Assembly (NCBI RefSeq): GCF_020171805.1
Contig: NZ_JAIVAF010000003.1
Span: 124,001-188,000, forward strand
Origin: Guptibacillus algicola
GTDB taxonomy: Bacteria; Bacillota; Bacilli; Bacillales; Guptibacillaceae
Reading direction: 5' to 3'
Length of the DNA: 64,000 bases
The notes beneath the pieces were generated by a model. That model had not been told where the DNA came from, did no database searches, and saw nothing but the letters and a program-made list of their open reading frames with translations. Positions 1 through 8,270 of this stretch are shown here, piece by piece. How positions within the stretch are numbered: the stretch's first letter is position 1; each line of letters begins with the position of its first letter. The position numbers were made by a program, and so were the translations under genes.

Positions 1-237
1 CTTCCAATCATAAGATCGTTTGTTAACATATTTTGAGTTTCCGCGCTTCATCACAACGCCTTCCAATCCTAGTTCCTTACATAGATTGAATAACTCTAAC
101 GTTTTACCTGCATGATGACGTACTTTAACAATTCTAGGTGAGTCTTGTGGTAGCACTTCATCTAACAATCTCTTTCTTTCCGATAGCGGTAAATGCATGA
201 CGGAATCACCTTTATGGTATAGAATATCGAAAGCGCA
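1..237 (-). pseudogene. ATP-dependent DNA ligase fragment (LigD-like), runs off left edge
   Basis: Reading the minus strand from 237 down to 1 gives an open frame beginning CAFDILYHKGDS, then LPLSERKRLLDE, and near the edge EGVVMKRGNSKY and SYDW. These match the middle of the nucleotidyltransferase domain of ATP-dependent DNA ligases of the LigD/YkoU type, including motif IV (EGVVMKR) and the start of motif V. The frame is closed by a TAA at 243-241 immediately before the homology, and the upstream part with the KxDG active-site lysine is absent. It therefore looks like a 5'-truncated remnant. The 3' end lies outside the window, so I cannot tell whether the rest is intact. Confidence 0.6.
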
Positions 238-242
238 GAATT

Positions 243-350
243 ATGGAAATTGTAAGACTTCACGTTTTTGGACATAACAAGGCAGCACGAGGATTATATG
301 AGAAAATAGGTTACATAGAAACGGACCTTGTAATGGAGAAAAAGATATAA
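243..350 (+). pseudogene. GNAT acetyltransferase C-terminal remnant
   Basis: The plus-strand frame from the ATG at 243 encodes 35 residues containing RLHVFGHNKAARGLYEK and then IGY, the typical C-terminal strand-helix of GNAT N-acetyltransferases. The acetyl-CoA binding motif and the N-terminal two thirds are missing, since the DNA upstream is the opposite-strand ligase remnant. This is a 5'-truncated gene fragment that probably marks a deletion or insertion junction near 237-243. Confidence 0.6.
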
Positions 351-369
351 CACATATGGTTAATGATCA

Positions 370-407
370 GGGAGCTTATCTGTAATAAGATAGGCTCCCA
401 TTTATTT
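370..407 (+). terminator. Rho-independent terminator
   Basis: GGGAGC at 370-375 pairs with GCTCCC at 394-399, with further TTATCT/AGATA pairing inside the stem, followed by a T-rich stretch at 401-407. It follows the GNAT remnant and was probably that gene's terminator. Confidence 0.6.
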
Positions 408-668
408 GTAGAAAAGATTGAACCAGATTAATGAATTTGAAATAATTTGTATTAAGATATACTGCATTTGGAATTGTATTGAGTAAAAGTTTCATACAAG
501 AGATTCAAAAACCATACATCATTTTCAGTTCAAAATCAGGGATGTTGATCTGTTAAATAGGAGCATTCTACAATGTCGCTGTAAAAAACGCCTCATTTTC
601 AAGCTGTTACTATTTTAATAGAGTGGGGGCAGGCAAAGATTCGTGAGCGTAGAGGAAAGATATAATCA
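408..668. other. Intergenic region, nothing recognised
   Basis: No open frame of useful length and no convincing RNA structure are seen here. The distal part must hold the promoter of the membrane-protein gene at 669. An AGAGG ribosome-binding site lies at 651-655. Confidence 0.4.
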
Positions 669-1157
669 ATGAGGTCAAATTTGAAAAGGAAAGATAGCGT
701 GACAGAAACTGAATGGAATATAGAAGAAGTGAAACGTCTGAAAAAGATACAATTAATTCAAAACAATCTCGTGATGCTGTTGTTCTTCATTCTTTTTGGA
801 GTTTATGGTATGAACGGAGGTACTCCTAGCGGGGTGATTGGGTTTGGGTGTGTTTTATTATGGATTTTCACGGCGCATGCGATCTACACCCTCCTTACAA
901 GAAAAATGATTGGAACGAAGGCCATGAAATGTTCGCTGGCTTTTGACATCGATCAATTAGGAAAAAAGCGTTGGAAAGGACGAAAATTAGGTGAAGTTCT
1001 TTTCTTTATAATAGTATGCCTTGGTGGTACAGTGATTTGGTTTACTGTTGATATTAACTCTACAAGATTGGACTTTCCTCTAGATGCTATTCCCATTATG
1101 GGCGGTTGGCTAGGGACGAATATTGGACAAATCATTAGAATTAAGAAATTATCTTAA
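669..1157 (+). CDS. Hypothetical membrane protein, 162 aa
   Basis: The family is not recognised. The first ~35 residues are charged and probably cytoplasmic. Hydrophobic segments at roughly 31-50, 55-77 and 110-128 are likely transmembrane helices, with a weaker one at ~135-153 near the C-terminus. A basic loop (about 78-108, KKRWKGRK) separates the two halves. The ATG at 669 is preceded by AGAGG. The gene stands alone between a gap and a dispersed repeat. It is probably real, given its length and regular membrane topology, but no function can be assigned. Confidence 0.6.
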   Translation: MRSNLKRKDSVTETEWNIEEVKRLKKIQLIQNNLVMLLFFILFGVYGMNGGTPSGVIGFGCVLLWIFTAHAIYTLLTRKMIGTKAMKCSLAFDIDQLGKKRWKGRKLGEVLFFIIVCLGGTVIWFTVDINSTRLDFPLDAIPIMGGWLGTNIGQIIRIKKLS

Positions 1158-1233
1158 AAAATGTTTATGTCTTCATCATGTCCTGTTTTACATAACAGCG
1201 TGCAGTTTAAAGTTTATAAGTGTTATGAATAGG

Positions 1234-1256
1234 GGGGCAGGTACGTTCCTGACCCC
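1234..1256. repeat. Dispersed palindromic repeat (imperfect copy)
   Basis: Imperfect palindrome GGGGCAGGTACG followed by TTCCTGACCCC. It is a variant of the perfect palindrome at 2183-2206 and the copy at 7951-7974, in each case next to a gene end. It lies between the convergent membrane-protein genes 669-1157 and 1263-1580. Confidence 0.65.
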
Positions 1257-1262
1257 ACACGT

Positions 1263-1580
1263 CTACCTCTTACCAACAACATCCACTCCAATTAAATATG
1301 AAAAAATACCAACTAACAAAAATTGAAACAAGAAAACAAGTCTAATCGTATCATCACCTATGTATTCGAGAATGACTCCATTTAATAGAAATACGCCGAC
1401 CCCTATGGTTAAAAAGTAGTTCGTGAATTTGTTTATCCTAGCATCTATCCGTTCATCTCGCTGTGGTAGGTTGGGGTGCTCAGGCTTTTTAGATAGTAAT
1501 TTTGCAATTCCTAGACCAATAAATGCACCGATGACACCGCCCAAAAGGCTAGAAAGAACTCCAGAACCTTCGTTAAACAA
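1263..1580 (-). CDS. Small membrane protein downstream of XRE regulator
   Basis: A 105-residue frame (from TTG at 1580) with a glycine-rich hydrophobic segment at ~8-28 and two more at ~53-72 and ~80-100, consistent with three membrane helices. It overlaps the 3' end of the XRE gene. XRE regulator plus small membrane protein is a common two-gene arrangement in Firmicutes. The frame stays open upstream of 1580 through hydrophobic residues (ITVIVLAGLHALFNEG), and an AAGGAG site lies further upstream. Translation may therefore start earlier at a non-ATG codon such as ATA 1613 or ATT 1604. Function unknown. Confidence 0.55.
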   Translation of the reverse strand: MFNEGSGVLSSLLGGVIGAFIGLGIAKLLSKKPEHPNLPQRDERIDARINKFTNYFLTIGVGVFLLNGVILEYIGDDTIRLVFLFQFLLVGIFSYLIGVDVVGKR

Positions 1581-1839
1581 TGCATGGAGACCAGCAAGGA
1601 CAATGACGGTTATTCTTTTTGTTCTCCTTATGCTGCTTTATTTCCTCTAGCCTAAATAACTCCTCAACAGAGGTATCAAAATATGTACTTATTCGTAACG
1701 CGAGTTCTAAACTAGGATGATACTTGTTTTCCTCGAGCGCAATCGTCGTTTCGCGAGTAATTTGTAACGCTTCAGCCAACTGTAGCTGTGAAACGTTGTG
1801 ATTTCTTCTCACTTCTCGTATTCGGTTATTGACCGGCAA
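1573..1839 (-). CDS. XRE-family transcriptional regulator
   Basis: A small DNA-binding protein with one helix-turn-helix: NNRIREVRRNHNVSQLQLAE, a recognition helix around ITRETTIALE, then YHPSLELALRISTYFD and VEELF. This is the compact YgzP-like XRE group, about 70 residues in most relatives; the longer C-terminal tail here overlaps the next gene. The TTG at 1839 is preferred because AGGAGG sits 11 bases upstream. The alternative GTG at 1851 overlaps that site. It probably regulates its own two-gene operon with the membrane protein at 1263-1580. Confidence 0.75.
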   Translation of the reverse strand: MPVNNRIREVRRNHNVSQLQLAEALQITRETTIALEENKYHPSLELALRISTYFDTSVEELFRLEEIKQHKENKKNNRHCPCWSPCIV

Positions 1840-2044
1840 TGGGTAGAGCACCTCCTGAAAGTTAGCTTTATAGTTTAATCATAATGTTACCAGTAAAAAA
1901 TTGTAAGGGTGTATTTGGATAATTTGCTTTTGGACGATTGCTCTTGTCCAATAAAAATGAACAACATTCAATCGGTTCTGCAAATCACCTGACTACTACG
2001 CATACATTTAACTGAGTTCATTCGAAATGGGGAGGAATGGTCAG

Positions 2045-2212
2045 TTGAAAAAACTGTTGTTGGCGATGGTTATTTTGTTTTTCTTGGCAATCCTCGGATT
2101 CTTCGCGATAAGTCAAATGACGGTTAATGTGAATGAATCAGAAAGCTCGGAATCTATGGGGAATCATAAGGGCGAGATTAACGGGGTCAGGCACGTGCCT
2201 GACCCCCTGTAA
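2045..2212 (+). CDS. Small single-pass membrane protein, tail made by a repeat
   Basis: A 55-residue protein with one N-terminal hydrophobic helix (KKLLLAMVILFFLAILGFF) followed by a polar Ser/Glu-rich tail. The TTG at 2045 is chosen because GGGGAGGA at 2029-2036 is well placed for it; the ATG at 2027 lies upstream of that site. The last nine residues and stop (GVRHVPDPL) are encoded by a perfect dispersed palindrome, so the native C-terminus has probably been replaced. Function unknown. Confidence 0.5.
   Translation: MKKLLLAMVILFFLAILGFFAISQMTVNVNESESSESMGNHKGEINGVRHVPDPL
2183..2206. repeat. Dispersed palindromic repeat (perfect 24-bp copy)
   Basis: A perfect 24-bp inverted repeat: half-site GGGGTCAGGCAC followed by its reverse complement. 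Related copies lie at 1234-1256 and 7951-7974. This copy lies inside the 3' end of the small membrane-protein gene. As RNA it would form a 12-bp GC-rich hairpin. Confidence 0.85.
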
Positions 2213-2232
2213 ACGTGAAAGGAGTGTTAACT

Positions 2233-2688
2233 ATGAATGACTCTAAGCAAGACGTCATCCTAACTCCGTATCATCCTAAGTACGGAGAACAAACCGTTTC
2301 GATGTGGAGGCAAAGTAAGGAACGAGCTCTAGGTCAGAAAGAGATACATAGTTTTGAAAAGCATGTCCACTTCATAAATCATATCGTTCATAAGAAGTAT
2401 GAGGTCGAGATAGCATTGCTACATGAAACGGTTGTTGGCATGATCGCCTATAACGAAGAAGAGATCGACCAGCTTTATATTCACGTGGATTATCAAGGGT
2501 TCGGTATTGGGAGTACACTACTACATCGAGCAAAAGAACAATCGAGTGGGAAACTTTCACTCTATACGTTTGAGGTTAATAAGAACGCACAGCGGTTTTA
2601 TGAAAAGTATGGGTTTACCATCATTGGTAGAGGACATGAAAACGAAGAAAATCTTCCTGATATCCTATATGAATGGGTAGATAACTAA
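2233..2688 (+). CDS. GNAT family N-acetyltransferase
   Basis: A 151-residue acetyltransferase. The core holds IDQLYIHVDYQGFGIGSTLL, the acetyl-CoA pyrophosphate-binding motif A (QGFGIGS), and a C-terminal FEVNKNAQRFYEKYGF segment typical of small-molecule GNAT enzymes. The acceptor is unknown. The ATG at 2233 has AAAGGAG 9 bases upstream; an in-frame GTG at 2215 lacks a site. It ends just before a bidirectional terminator shared with the RND gene. Confidence 0.85.
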   Translation: MNDSKQDVILTPYHPKYGEQTVSMWRQSKERALGQKEIHSFEKHVHFINHIVHKKYEVEIALLHETVVGMIAYNEEEIDQLYIHVDYQGFGIGSTLLHRAKEQSSGKLSLYTFEVNKNAQRFYEKYGFTIIGRGHENEENLPDILYEWVDN

Positions 2689-2703
2689 CGAGCTTAATAG
2701 AAA

Positions 2704-2745
2704 AGAAGAGCCTGGAGCGGCATTCGCCACGTCCAGGCTCTTCTT
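2704..2745. terminator. Bidirectional terminator
   Basis: AAGAGCCTGGA pairs with TCCAGGCTCTT, with T-rich flanks on both strands, between convergent genes. The same stem sequence is used in the terminator at 42704-42739. Confidence 0.85.
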
Positions 2746-5700
2746 TTATGCATTTGCACTCTTTTCTTCCTTCACATCGATCTGTATTCGCTGCTTCTTC
2801 GACTTCCTGAAGTACAGCAATTCATAGAAAACAGGTACGATGACAAGCGTCAATGCAGTTGCAACCGTAAGCCCACCAATGACAACGACTGCGAGTGATT
2901 GAGAGACGAGGCTGCCTTCTCCTGCGTGACCGAAGAGAAGCGGGATCATCGCACAGATCGTTGCGATCGCCGTCATGATGACCGGGCGAAGGCGCGTTCC
3001 ACATGCTTCGATAATCGCGTCACGGATCGTCATCGTTTCTTCATTTTGTTTCACGCGGTCGATCAGTACGATCGCATTCGTCACGACGATTCCGATCAGC
3101 ATCAGTGCTCCGATTAAGGCGGTTGCGTCAGCTGGTACTCCAGAAATAAGAAGTCCAAGTACGGCACCGATTGATGCGAGTGGCAGGGTGATGAGAATCG
3201 CGAGCGGTGCGCGAAGTGTTTTAAACGTCAGCACCATGACCAAGTACACGATAAGAATCGATGCAAGCATCGTCAGGCCAAGGTCCTGGAAGTCACTTGC
3301 TTGCTGTGCGGATGCTCCTCCGGTATCGATGCTCATTCCCTCAGGCAGATCGAGATCAGTAATAATCTCTTGGATATCTTTTGAAACGACAGAAAGCTCT
3401 TCAGGCGTTACTTCTGCGGTAACTCTCGCGTATAGGTCGCCATTTTTATGAAGAACGGTACTTGGCTTTTCGTCTTGCGTAATCGACGCAACGTCAGAAA
3501 GTGGTAAGACGCCTGTATTTGTCGCGATCGTTAAGTCTTCTAGGTCTGAGAGTGTACCCGGTGTTACCCCAGCGTTTAGGAAGACAGGTGTACTCTGCTC
3601 ATCGAGTGTTACCGTTCCGATTGGCTGTGGATTAAGAAGGCTTCTAATCTGCATCGCTGCCTGTTGGGTATTCGCTTTTTCTGTATCGATCTCAACCGTA
3701 TACACAGGTGTTGTTTTATCCTGGTTGCTCGATACTTTCTGAACGCCGTCAACGCCTTCGATCTTTTCCATGAGCGTCTCAGATGTGTTCAGTATGTCTT
3801 TCGTATCATTTCCAACCACATCATATGTGATGGAAGAGTTGGAAGAGCCGCCGAACATAGAGGTCGGGTAGGCTTCGATCTCGACGTTCTTTTCATCTTT
3901 CTTCGCTTCATTCACGTCATCGATGAAGGCTTCCGCATCAGCTCCCTCTTCCATGATGAAGGTGTACATGACCGTATCAGGGTCGCTCACCTCTCCGTAC
4001 TGAGCGGCTTCCGTACTCGAGCCATACTGCGTGATGAAATGCTCATAGCCTTCGAATCCTGTTAGTTTTTCTTCGAACGACAGCATCCGTTCTTTGATTT
4101 CATCCTCTGGCGTATCGCTCGGGAAAACCATATCTACGACTACGATGGAGGCGTCGCTCGCGCCAGTTGCCGCTTTCGGCATGCCAACATATAGACCGAT
4201 CGAACCGAAGAGGACGACGACTGCGACGAGAATCGGTACGAACTTATGGTTCAGTGACCATTTCAATACGCGCAAGTATCCTTCTGGTCTTCGGTGTGGT
4301 GGCAGAGTGGTGTTCTTCAACATCGCTCGGCTCAGTACAGGCACAACCGTTAAGGCTACAAGAAGCGATGCGAGTAATGAGTATGATACTGTAAGCGCGA
4401 ATGGAAGAAGGAAAGCTTTTAGCGATCCATTCACGAGTCCCATCGGTAGAAATACCGCAACGGTGATCAGGGTGGAGGACGTGATCGCCCGTGATACTTC
4501 CTTTGTTGCGTCGATTACTGTTGCTTTCGACAACCGTTCGTTCTGACTTTTTCTAAAGATGTTTTCGACGACAACGATACTGTCATCGACGAGTCGCCCG
4601 ACGGCTACAGCGATTCCACCGAGCGTCAGGATGTTAAGCGTTACTCCTGACAGCCAGAGAAGAAGTAGCGTAATCCCGAGTGAGAGCGGAATCGAGATCG
4701 CTGTTACGATCGTTGGCTTCAATTTTCGTAAAAAGAGCAGGATCACGAGCGTCGCAAACAGGGCACCGAGTCCAACTTCACGCACCATGCTGTTAACGGA
4801 GCTCTTCACCATATCCCCCGTTGTAAAAAGCGTCTGCGCTTCAACACCACCATACTTACTGTTGATTTCTTCAACCGTATCAACGACCTGGTTACCAGCC
4901 GTTACCGCACTTGCATCGGTTTCCTTAAACAGAATCACCGCGAGTGCTTCTTTTCCGTTAACGCGCGTCACCATGCTGTCGGATTTCACTTTCTCGACAG
5001 ACGCAACATCCCCAAGCTTCACTTCAGGCGCATCAGGGATTTGAAGTGGAAGCGTCAGGTTCTCGATGCCTTCTAGCGAATCAAGATCATCCGTAACAGT
5101 GATCGTGCTTCGTTGACCATCGATCGTACTCGTTCCAGCGGCTGCTGACACGCTTTGTCCTTGAAGGACACCCATGACAGCATTCACTGGTATACCGAGT
5201 TCCTTCATTTTGTCATTATTGAGGTTAATCTGAACGCGAGATGTGTTTTCACCCATCACGCTTGCTTGAGAAATCACGTCGGTATTCTCAAACATCGGTC
5301 GAAGCTCATCTTTTACAAGCTCAGTGTTTTCTTTCGTCAACCCGTCATCAAACGTGACGGCTACTTGCCCAACTGGAATCATCGACGTGTTCAGCTGAGA
5401 CACTTGTGGCTCTGAAACCCCTTCAGGTAGAGAGAGCGAAGCAATCGCATCTCCTACATTGGTCTTCGCCTCTTTCATCACCGTACTTGAATCAAAGTTG
5501 ATGATGATCTGTGAGTATCCTTCTCCTGTGGTGGATAACACACTCGTCTTTCCTTCGATCGAAGCGACCGCTTGCTCAATAGGCTCCGTGACAGAATCCG
5601 TCATCGATCCAGCGTCATAGCCTTGCCCAAACGTGACGACCGTTACTTGAGGGTTATCCGCCTCAGGTAAAAACTCCATCGGTAACATGAAATAGCTCAC

Positions 5701-5781
5701 TGTCCCAACAAGCATCGTAATCACAATGAACAACCCCATCGCCGCTTTGTTTCGAAACGCCCAATTCGTAATCGCTTGCAT
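2746..5781 (-). CDS. RND-family multidrug/surfactin-type efflux permease (AcrB/SwrC-like)
   Basis: 1011 residues, the usual size of Gram-positive RND exporters such as Bacillus SwrC/YerP. The N-terminal helix (~11-31) is followed by a large extracytoplasmic domain. A helix bundle then carries GGIAVAVGRLVDDSIVVVEN, the conserved RND TM4 motif with the two proton-relay aspartates. A second extracytoplasmic domain follows, and a C-terminal bundle contains the matching LIGIVVTNAIVLIDRV motif, reflecting the internal duplication of the family. It is expected to export hydrophobic drugs or lipopeptides using proton motive force. The ATG at 5781 has a GGGGGAAGG site. No membrane-fusion protein gene is adjacent; in Gram-positives such permeases often act alone. 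Substrate unknown. Confidence 0.92.
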   Translation of the reverse strand: MQAITNWAFRNKAAMGLFIVITMLVGTVSYFMLPMEFLPEADNPQVTVVTFGQGYDAGSMTDSVTEPIEQAVASIEGKTSVLSTTGEGYSQIIINFDSSTVMKEAKTNVGDAIASLSLPEGVSEPQVSQLNTSMIPVGQVAVTFDDGLTKENTELVKDELRPMFENTDVISQASVMGENTSRVQINLNNDKMKELGIPVNAVMGVLQGQSVSAAAGTSTIDGQRSTITVTDDLDSLEGIENLTLPLQIPDAPEVKLGDVASVEKVKSDSMVTRVNGKEALAVILFKETDASAVTAGNQVVDTVEEINSKYGGVEAQTLFTTGDMVKSSVNSMVREVGLGALFATLVILLFLRKLKPTIVTAISIPLSLGITLLLLWLSGVTLNILTLGGIAVAVGRLVDDSIVVVENIFRKSQNERLSKATVIDATKEVSRAITSSTLITVAVFLPMGLVNGSLKAFLLPFALTVSYSLLASLLVALTVVPVLSRAMLKNTTLPPHRRPEGYLRVLKWSLNHKFVPILVAVVVLFGSIGLYVGMPKAATGASDASIVVVDMVFPSDTPEDEIKERMLSFEEKLTGFEGYEHFITQYGSSTEAAQYGEVSDPDTVMYTFIMEEGADAEAFIDDVNEAKKDEKNVEIEAYPTSMFGGSSNSSITYDVVGNDTKDILNTSETLMEKIEGVDGVQKVSSNQDKTTPVYTVEIDTEKANTQQAAMQIRSLLNPQPIGTVTLDEQSTPVFLNAGVTPGTLSDLEDLTIATNTGVLPLSDVASITQDEKPSTVLHKNGDLYARVTAEVTPEELSVVSKDIQEIITDLDLPEGMSIDTGGASAQQASDFQDLGLTMLASILIVYLVMVLTFKTLRAPLAILITLPLASIGAVLGLLISGVPADATALIGALMLIGIVVTNAIVLIDRVKQNEETMTIRDAIIEACGTRLRPVIMTAIATICAMIPLLFGHAGEGSLVSQSLAVVVIGGLTVATALTLVIVPVFYELLYFRKSKKQRIQIDVKEEKSANA

Positions 5782-5970
5782 TTTCCTTCCCCCTGTTTTC
5801 TGAATTTCTCCCTTTTGTCATGGTGTTTTCTCATTCGATAAGTAGCAAATTTCTGCGCTTCACATAGGAAGCAGGTGATGCTTTCTATGTTGTTATGTAC
5901 AGATACGATTGTACGTCAGAATGGTTTCAAGTATTCGAATGTAATAGAAAAGTATTTGTCGACAGCATTC

Positions 5971-5997
5971 GAGCATTACCGGGTGGTGACAGGCACC
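5971..5997 (+). repeat. Dispersed repeat, GGTGGTGACAGGCACC family
   Basis: The core GGGTGGTGACAGGCACC is preceded by GAGC-ATTACC. Close copies lie at 12271-12297 and 12984-13010 in the same orientation, each preceded by a nearby TCGACA. It lies in the leader upstream of the SulP gene. Confidence 0.8.
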
Positions 5998-6057
5998 ATG
6001 AGTATGACTCCTATCATTTAACGCATACTAACAGGAGCTATGAAGGGAGGGATTTGT

Positions 6058-7506
6058 TTGAATACATCCACCTATCGGGATTCATGGTTTGGTAATGTGA
6101 AAGGTGATATTTTATCTGGGCTGGTGGTTGCGCTAGCACTCATTCCTGAAGCGATTGCGTTTTCGATCATCGCAGGCGTCGATCCGATGGTTGGGTTATA
6201 CGCATCGTTTACGATTGCAGTCACTATTTCATTTGTAGGTGGGAGACCAGGGATGATTTCTGCTGCGACAGGTGCGATGGCACTACTATTTATCGAGCTT
6301 GTTGCTGAACATGGTCTTCAATACTTATTAGCAGCATCGATCTTAACCGGTATCATTCAAGTCATTTTCGGACTGTTTAAGTTAGCCCGCTATACGAAGT
6401 TCATCCCGAGGTCCGTGATGGTCGGGTTCGTAAACGCGTTAGCCATTCTCATCTTCACGTCTCAGCTCGAACATTTCGTAGATGAGTCGTGGATCATGTA
6501 TGTCCTTGTTGGTGTCACGTTAGCACTCATCTATTTGTTTCCATATGTGACGAACGCTGTCCCTTCAACACTCGTTGCGATCGTGTTTGTAACGATCGTC
6601 ACGATCTCGATGAATTTCGATATTCGAGCGGTTGGGGATATGGGAGCTATTTCACAAACCCTTCCGATCTTTCTCATTCCAGACATCCCACTCTCGTTCG
6701 AAACGCTCGTCATCATTTTTCCGTATTCCATCGCACTTGCGATCGTTGGATTGTTGGAATCTCTCCTTACTGCTTCGATCGTGGATGATTCGACTGAAAC
6801 CACTAGCGATAAAAATATAGAAAGCAGAGGGCAAGGGATCGCGAACGTCATTACTGGATTCTTCGGTGGAATGGCAGGCTGTGCGATGATTGGACAATCG
6901 ATCATCAATATAAAATCTGGGGGAAGAGGAAGACTTTCTACGTTTGTCGCAGGTATTTTTCTCATGTTTCTAATCGTGGTCGTAGGTGATATCGTCGTTC
7001 AAATTCCGATGGCTGCACTAGCAGGGGTCATGATCATGGTCGCGATCAGTACGTTCGATTGGAATTCGATTCGGACGATTCATCTAGTACCCCGAACGGA
7101 TGCTGCGGTCATGGTCATTACGGTCATCACGGTCGTACTGACACACAATCTAGCTATCGGCGTATTTGCAGGAATTATCTTAAGCTCCATTTTCTTCGTT
7201 TCGAAAATATCGCGTGTCCGTGTTGTGGAAGAAATAAAAGCCGGAAAGGTTCTTTATTCGTTACATGGAGAGCTTTTCTTTGCATCTGTTACAGAACTTC
7301 TCGATCAATTTGACTATGATGCTGATGTTGAGGAAGTTGAGATCAATTTAGGTCGTTCACATATATGGGATGACTCTGCTGTCGTAGCTGTGGAGAAGAT
7401 CGTCTCGAAATTTAGATCAACTGGAAAAAAAGTGATCGTAACAGGGTTAAATGAGGACAGTACCGAATTAGTAGGGAAGTTAGCAAATAAGCTGGGATCA
7501 CATTGA
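6058..7506 (+). CDS. SulP-family inorganic anion transporter with STAS domain
   Basis: A 482-residue SLC26/SulP permease. The N-terminal signature region (GDILSGLVVALALIPEAIAF) and the VGGRPGMISAATGAMA segment match the anion-binding core. About ten to twelve membrane segments run to residue ~385. A C-terminal cytoplasmic STAS-like domain follows (LHGELFFASVTELLDQF, then VEINLGRSHIWDDSAV). It resembles Bacillus YbaR and BicA-type bicarbonate/sulfate transporters; the actual anion is not evident. The TTG at 6058 is preferred because AGGGAGG sits 7 bases before it. The ATG at 6040 has its only candidate site far too close. It is followed after 15 bp by a UspA gene, so probably one operon. Confidence 0.9.
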   Translation: MNTSTYRDSWFGNVKGDILSGLVVALALIPEAIAFSIIAGVDPMVGLYASFTIAVTISFVGGRPGMISAATGAMALLFIELVAEHGLQYLLAASILTGIIQVIFGLFKLARYTKFIPRSVMVGFVNALAILIFTSQLEHFVDESWIMYVLVGVTLALIYLFPYVTNAVPSTLVAIVFVTIVTISMNFDIRAVGDMGAISQTLPIFLIPDIPLSFETLVIIFPYSIALAIVGLLESLLTASIVDDSTETTSDKNIESRGQGIANVITGFFGGMAGCAMIGQSIINIKSGGRGRLSTFVAGIFLMFLIVVVGDIVVQIPMAALAGVMIMVAISTFDWNSIRTIHLVPRTDAAVMVITVITVVLTHNLAIGVFAGIILSSIFFVSKISRVRVVEEIKAGKVLYSLHGELFFASVTELLDQFDYDADVEEVEINLGRSHIWDDSAVVAVEKIVSKFRSTGKKVIVTGLNEDSTELVGKLANKLGSH

Positions 7507-7521
7507 TGGGGGGCAACCACT

Positions 7522-7941
7522 ATGTATCAGAAGATCTTACTTGCAACGGATGGATCAGAGCACTCTAAGCGGGCTGCAGAAAATGCGGTGAATATCGCAA
7601 AATGTTCACAAGGATCAAAGCTCGAGGTCGTGTACGTTGTCGATGCAGACCGAGCGAAAAGCGATGTGCTTACACATTGGAATTCAGTCGACGTAAACGA
7701 CTCGAGGAAAGATCAGGTCAGTGAAGTAGAACGCATTGCGAAAGAAGCAGGCGTTACGTACGAACTAAAAGTACTACGCGGAGAACCTGGTCCAGTGATC
7801 GTGAAGTACGCGAACGAGAATGAGTTCGACATCGTTATTATTGGGAGCCGAGGACTGAACGGTTTGCAGGAGTTTGTGCTCGGGAGTGTGAGTCATAAGG
7901 TGGCGAAGCTGGCGAATTGTCCGGTGTTGATTGTGAAGTGA
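7522..7941 (+). CDS. Universal stress protein UspA family
   Basis: 139 residues, the standard single-domain Usp length. It opens with KILLATDGSEHSKRAAENA and ends with GSRGLNGLQEFVLGSVS, the ATP-binding G-2x-G-9x-G-S/T motif of the ATP-binding Usp class, then CPVLIVK. The site AUGGGGGGCA lies just upstream of the ATG. It sits 15 bp downstream of the SulP gene. Usp partners of membrane transporters are thought to modulate them or respond to energy state; that link is inference here. Confidence 0.92.
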   Translation: MYQKILLATDGSEHSKRAAENAVNIAKCSQGSKLEVVYVVDADRAKSDVLTHWNSVDVNDSRKDQVSEVERIAKEAGVTYELKVLRGEPGPVIVKYANENEFDIVIIGSRGLNGLQEFVLGSVSHKVAKLANCPVLIVK

Positions 7942-7950
7942 ATAACAGGA

Positions 7951-7974
7951 GGGGCCAGGCACGTGCCTGACCCC
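7951..7974. repeat. Dispersed palindromic repeat (one mismatch)
   Basis: Copy of the palindrome at 2183-2206 with one change in the left arm (GGGGCCAGGCAC versus GGGGTCAGGCAC). It lies 10 bp after the stop of the uspA-like gene and could act as a 3' hairpin. Confidence 0.8.
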
Positions 7975-8115
7975 TGGGCTAGTACATATTCAACGAAGAC
8001 GGCGAAAAACTCGTCGTCTTTTTCTATTGTAGAAATTTAATTTGAGATTTCCAATAAATTCTGGAATAATGGCAAACGTGTCAGAAAAAGACAAACGATT
8101 GGAAGTGGCATACAC

Positions 8116-8259
8116 ATGGGTACATTGTTTATCATTTTGATCATTGCAGGAATTTTTGCGATCTATGATGCGTTACGAAAGATCAATAACAACATCATGG
8201 AACAGACGGAGGAAATCAAAAGGGTTGGATTAGAAGCTAAGCACAGTAAGAAAGATTAG
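8116..8259 (+). CDS. Small membrane protein, 47 aa
   Basis: The ATG at 8116 encodes MGTLFIILIIAGIFAIYDAL followed by an amphipathic, charged tail (NNNIMEQTEEIKR, ending AKHSKKD). One N-terminal transmembrane helix with a short cytoplasmic coiled tail is a common layout for Bacillus small membrane proteins. A weak GGAAGTGG site lies upstream. The gene precedes another small membrane-protein frame that is interrupted. Function unknown. Confidence 0.5.
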   Translation: MGTLFIILIIAGIFAIYDALRKINNNIMEQTEEIKRVGLEAKHSKKD

Positions 8260-8270
8260 GTTCATAGAAA

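Noticed and set aside
2975-5415. Several long plus-strand open frames under the RND gene
   Set aside because: They are opposite-frame shadows of the conserved RND coding sequence, with low-complexity Ser/Arg/Thr-rich translations.
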